NCBI GenBank assembly: GCA_026387595.1
Contig: JAPLLL010000026.1
Location: 1 to 6,129 of the forward strand
Direction of reading: 5' to 3'
Length of the DNA: 6,129 bases
Source: Candidatus Omnitrophota bacterium
GTDB taxonomy: Bacteria > Omnitrophota > Gorgyraeia > JABMQH01
The notes under the pieces are model-generated. The model had not been told where the DNA came from. It did no database searches and saw only the letters and a program-made list of their open reading frames with translations. Positions 5,867-6,129 of this stretch are shown one piece after another (the first letter of the stretch is position 1; the number at the start of each line of letters is the position of its first letter). The position numbers and the translations under genes are program-made.

Positions 5867-6129
5867 ATGAAAGTATTGGTCATAGGATCGGGCGGCAGAG
5901 AGCACGCGCTTGTGTGGAAGCTTGTGCAGAGCCCAAAGGTGAACAAGGTCTATTGCGCGCCGGGGAACGGCGGCATAGCAAAACACGCCGAATTGGTCAA
6001 TATAAAGGCCGATGATATAGTCGGCCTGCTTAAATTCGTAAAGGACACAAGTATTGACCTTGTGGTGGTAGGGCCGGAAAAGCCGTTGTCGCTCGGGATA
6101 GTAGACGTATTCCAGGCTGAGGGCATAAG
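5867..6129 (+). CDS. purD: Phosphoribosylamine-glycine ligase, 5' part
   Basis: PurD (GARS) joins glycine to 5-phosphoribosylamine using ATP, giving GAR in the second step of de novo purine synthesis. Only the first 87 codons are in the window; the gene runs off the right edge. The N-terminal domain is clear: MKVLVIGSGGREHAL (1-15), the CAPGNGGIA segment (30-38) and VVGPEKPLSLGIVD (67-80), all typical of the family. Usual length is about 420 residues, so roughly four fifths is missing. The ATG at 5867 has AGGAG seven bases upstream. It follows purM after 84 bases with no terminator on the + strand, consistent with one operon. Confidence 0.96.
   Translation, partial: MKVLVIGSGGREHALVWKLVQSPKVNKVYCAPGNGGIAKHAELVNIKADDIVGLLKFVKDTSIDLVVVGPEKPLSLGIVDVFQAEGI

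Noticed and set aside
6091..6099. GCTCGGGAT, a 9-base match to one arm of the hairpin repeat
   Set aside because: It encodes part of the conserved LSLGIVD segment of PurD and no partner arm is in the window; a chance match is more likely.

Overview
The window is bacterial chromosome with a housekeeping layout. It holds an eno-ftsB pair, an initiator tRNA, an unusual exported RidA/chorismatase-like gene broken into three reading-frame pieces, and the start of a purine operon (purB-purM-purD, running off the right edge). Every supported gene is on the + strand. I saw no transposase, CRISPR array, phage gene or plasmid gene.

Likely host: a Gram-negative-type bacterium from an uncultured lineage. 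The short TLRP motif just after the signal peptide of the RidA-like protein resembles what I remember from secreted proteins of Omnitrophota (OP3). That is memory plus inference, with low confidence; housekeeping genes alone cannot settle the phylum. The tRNA does not encode its CCA end.

Region by region. 1-115: a possibly structured leader, no known RNA class recognised. 116-1399: enolase, complete, with all catalytic residues. 1381-1653: small FtsB/DivIC-like division protein overlapping the end of eno. 1664-1782: promoter and initiator tRNA-fMet. 1813-1892: a hairpin repeat (copy A), then a strong intrinsic terminator. 1938-3435: near-consensus promoter placed so that the mRNA would be almost leaderless, followed by the RidA/chorismatase-like gene. 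Its start and end share one frame, but the middle third lies in another, so a -1 and a +1 lesion compensate. 3460-3526: extended -10 promoter and a start-codon hairpin. 3521-4781: purB, frameshifted by an inferred ~26-32 bp deletion that removes the RDRHA-type motif. 4781-5782: purM, overlapping purB by one base. 5786-5855: copy B of the hairpin repeat in opposite orientation, then a hairpin abutting the purD ribosome site. 5867-end: 5' part of purD.

Function: eno serves glycolysis, and tRNA-fMet and FtsB serve translation start and cell division. PurB, PurM and PurD belong to de novo purine synthesis; PurB acts at two of its steps, so a real purB lesion would block IMP and AMP synthesis unless another copy exists. 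The most distinctive observations are the two-copy hairpin with 20/20 identical arm bases and tandem G.A mismatches, the exported chorismatase-like protein, and the cluster of three frame lesions in two neighbouring genes. Those lesions could be genuine decay or sequence error.
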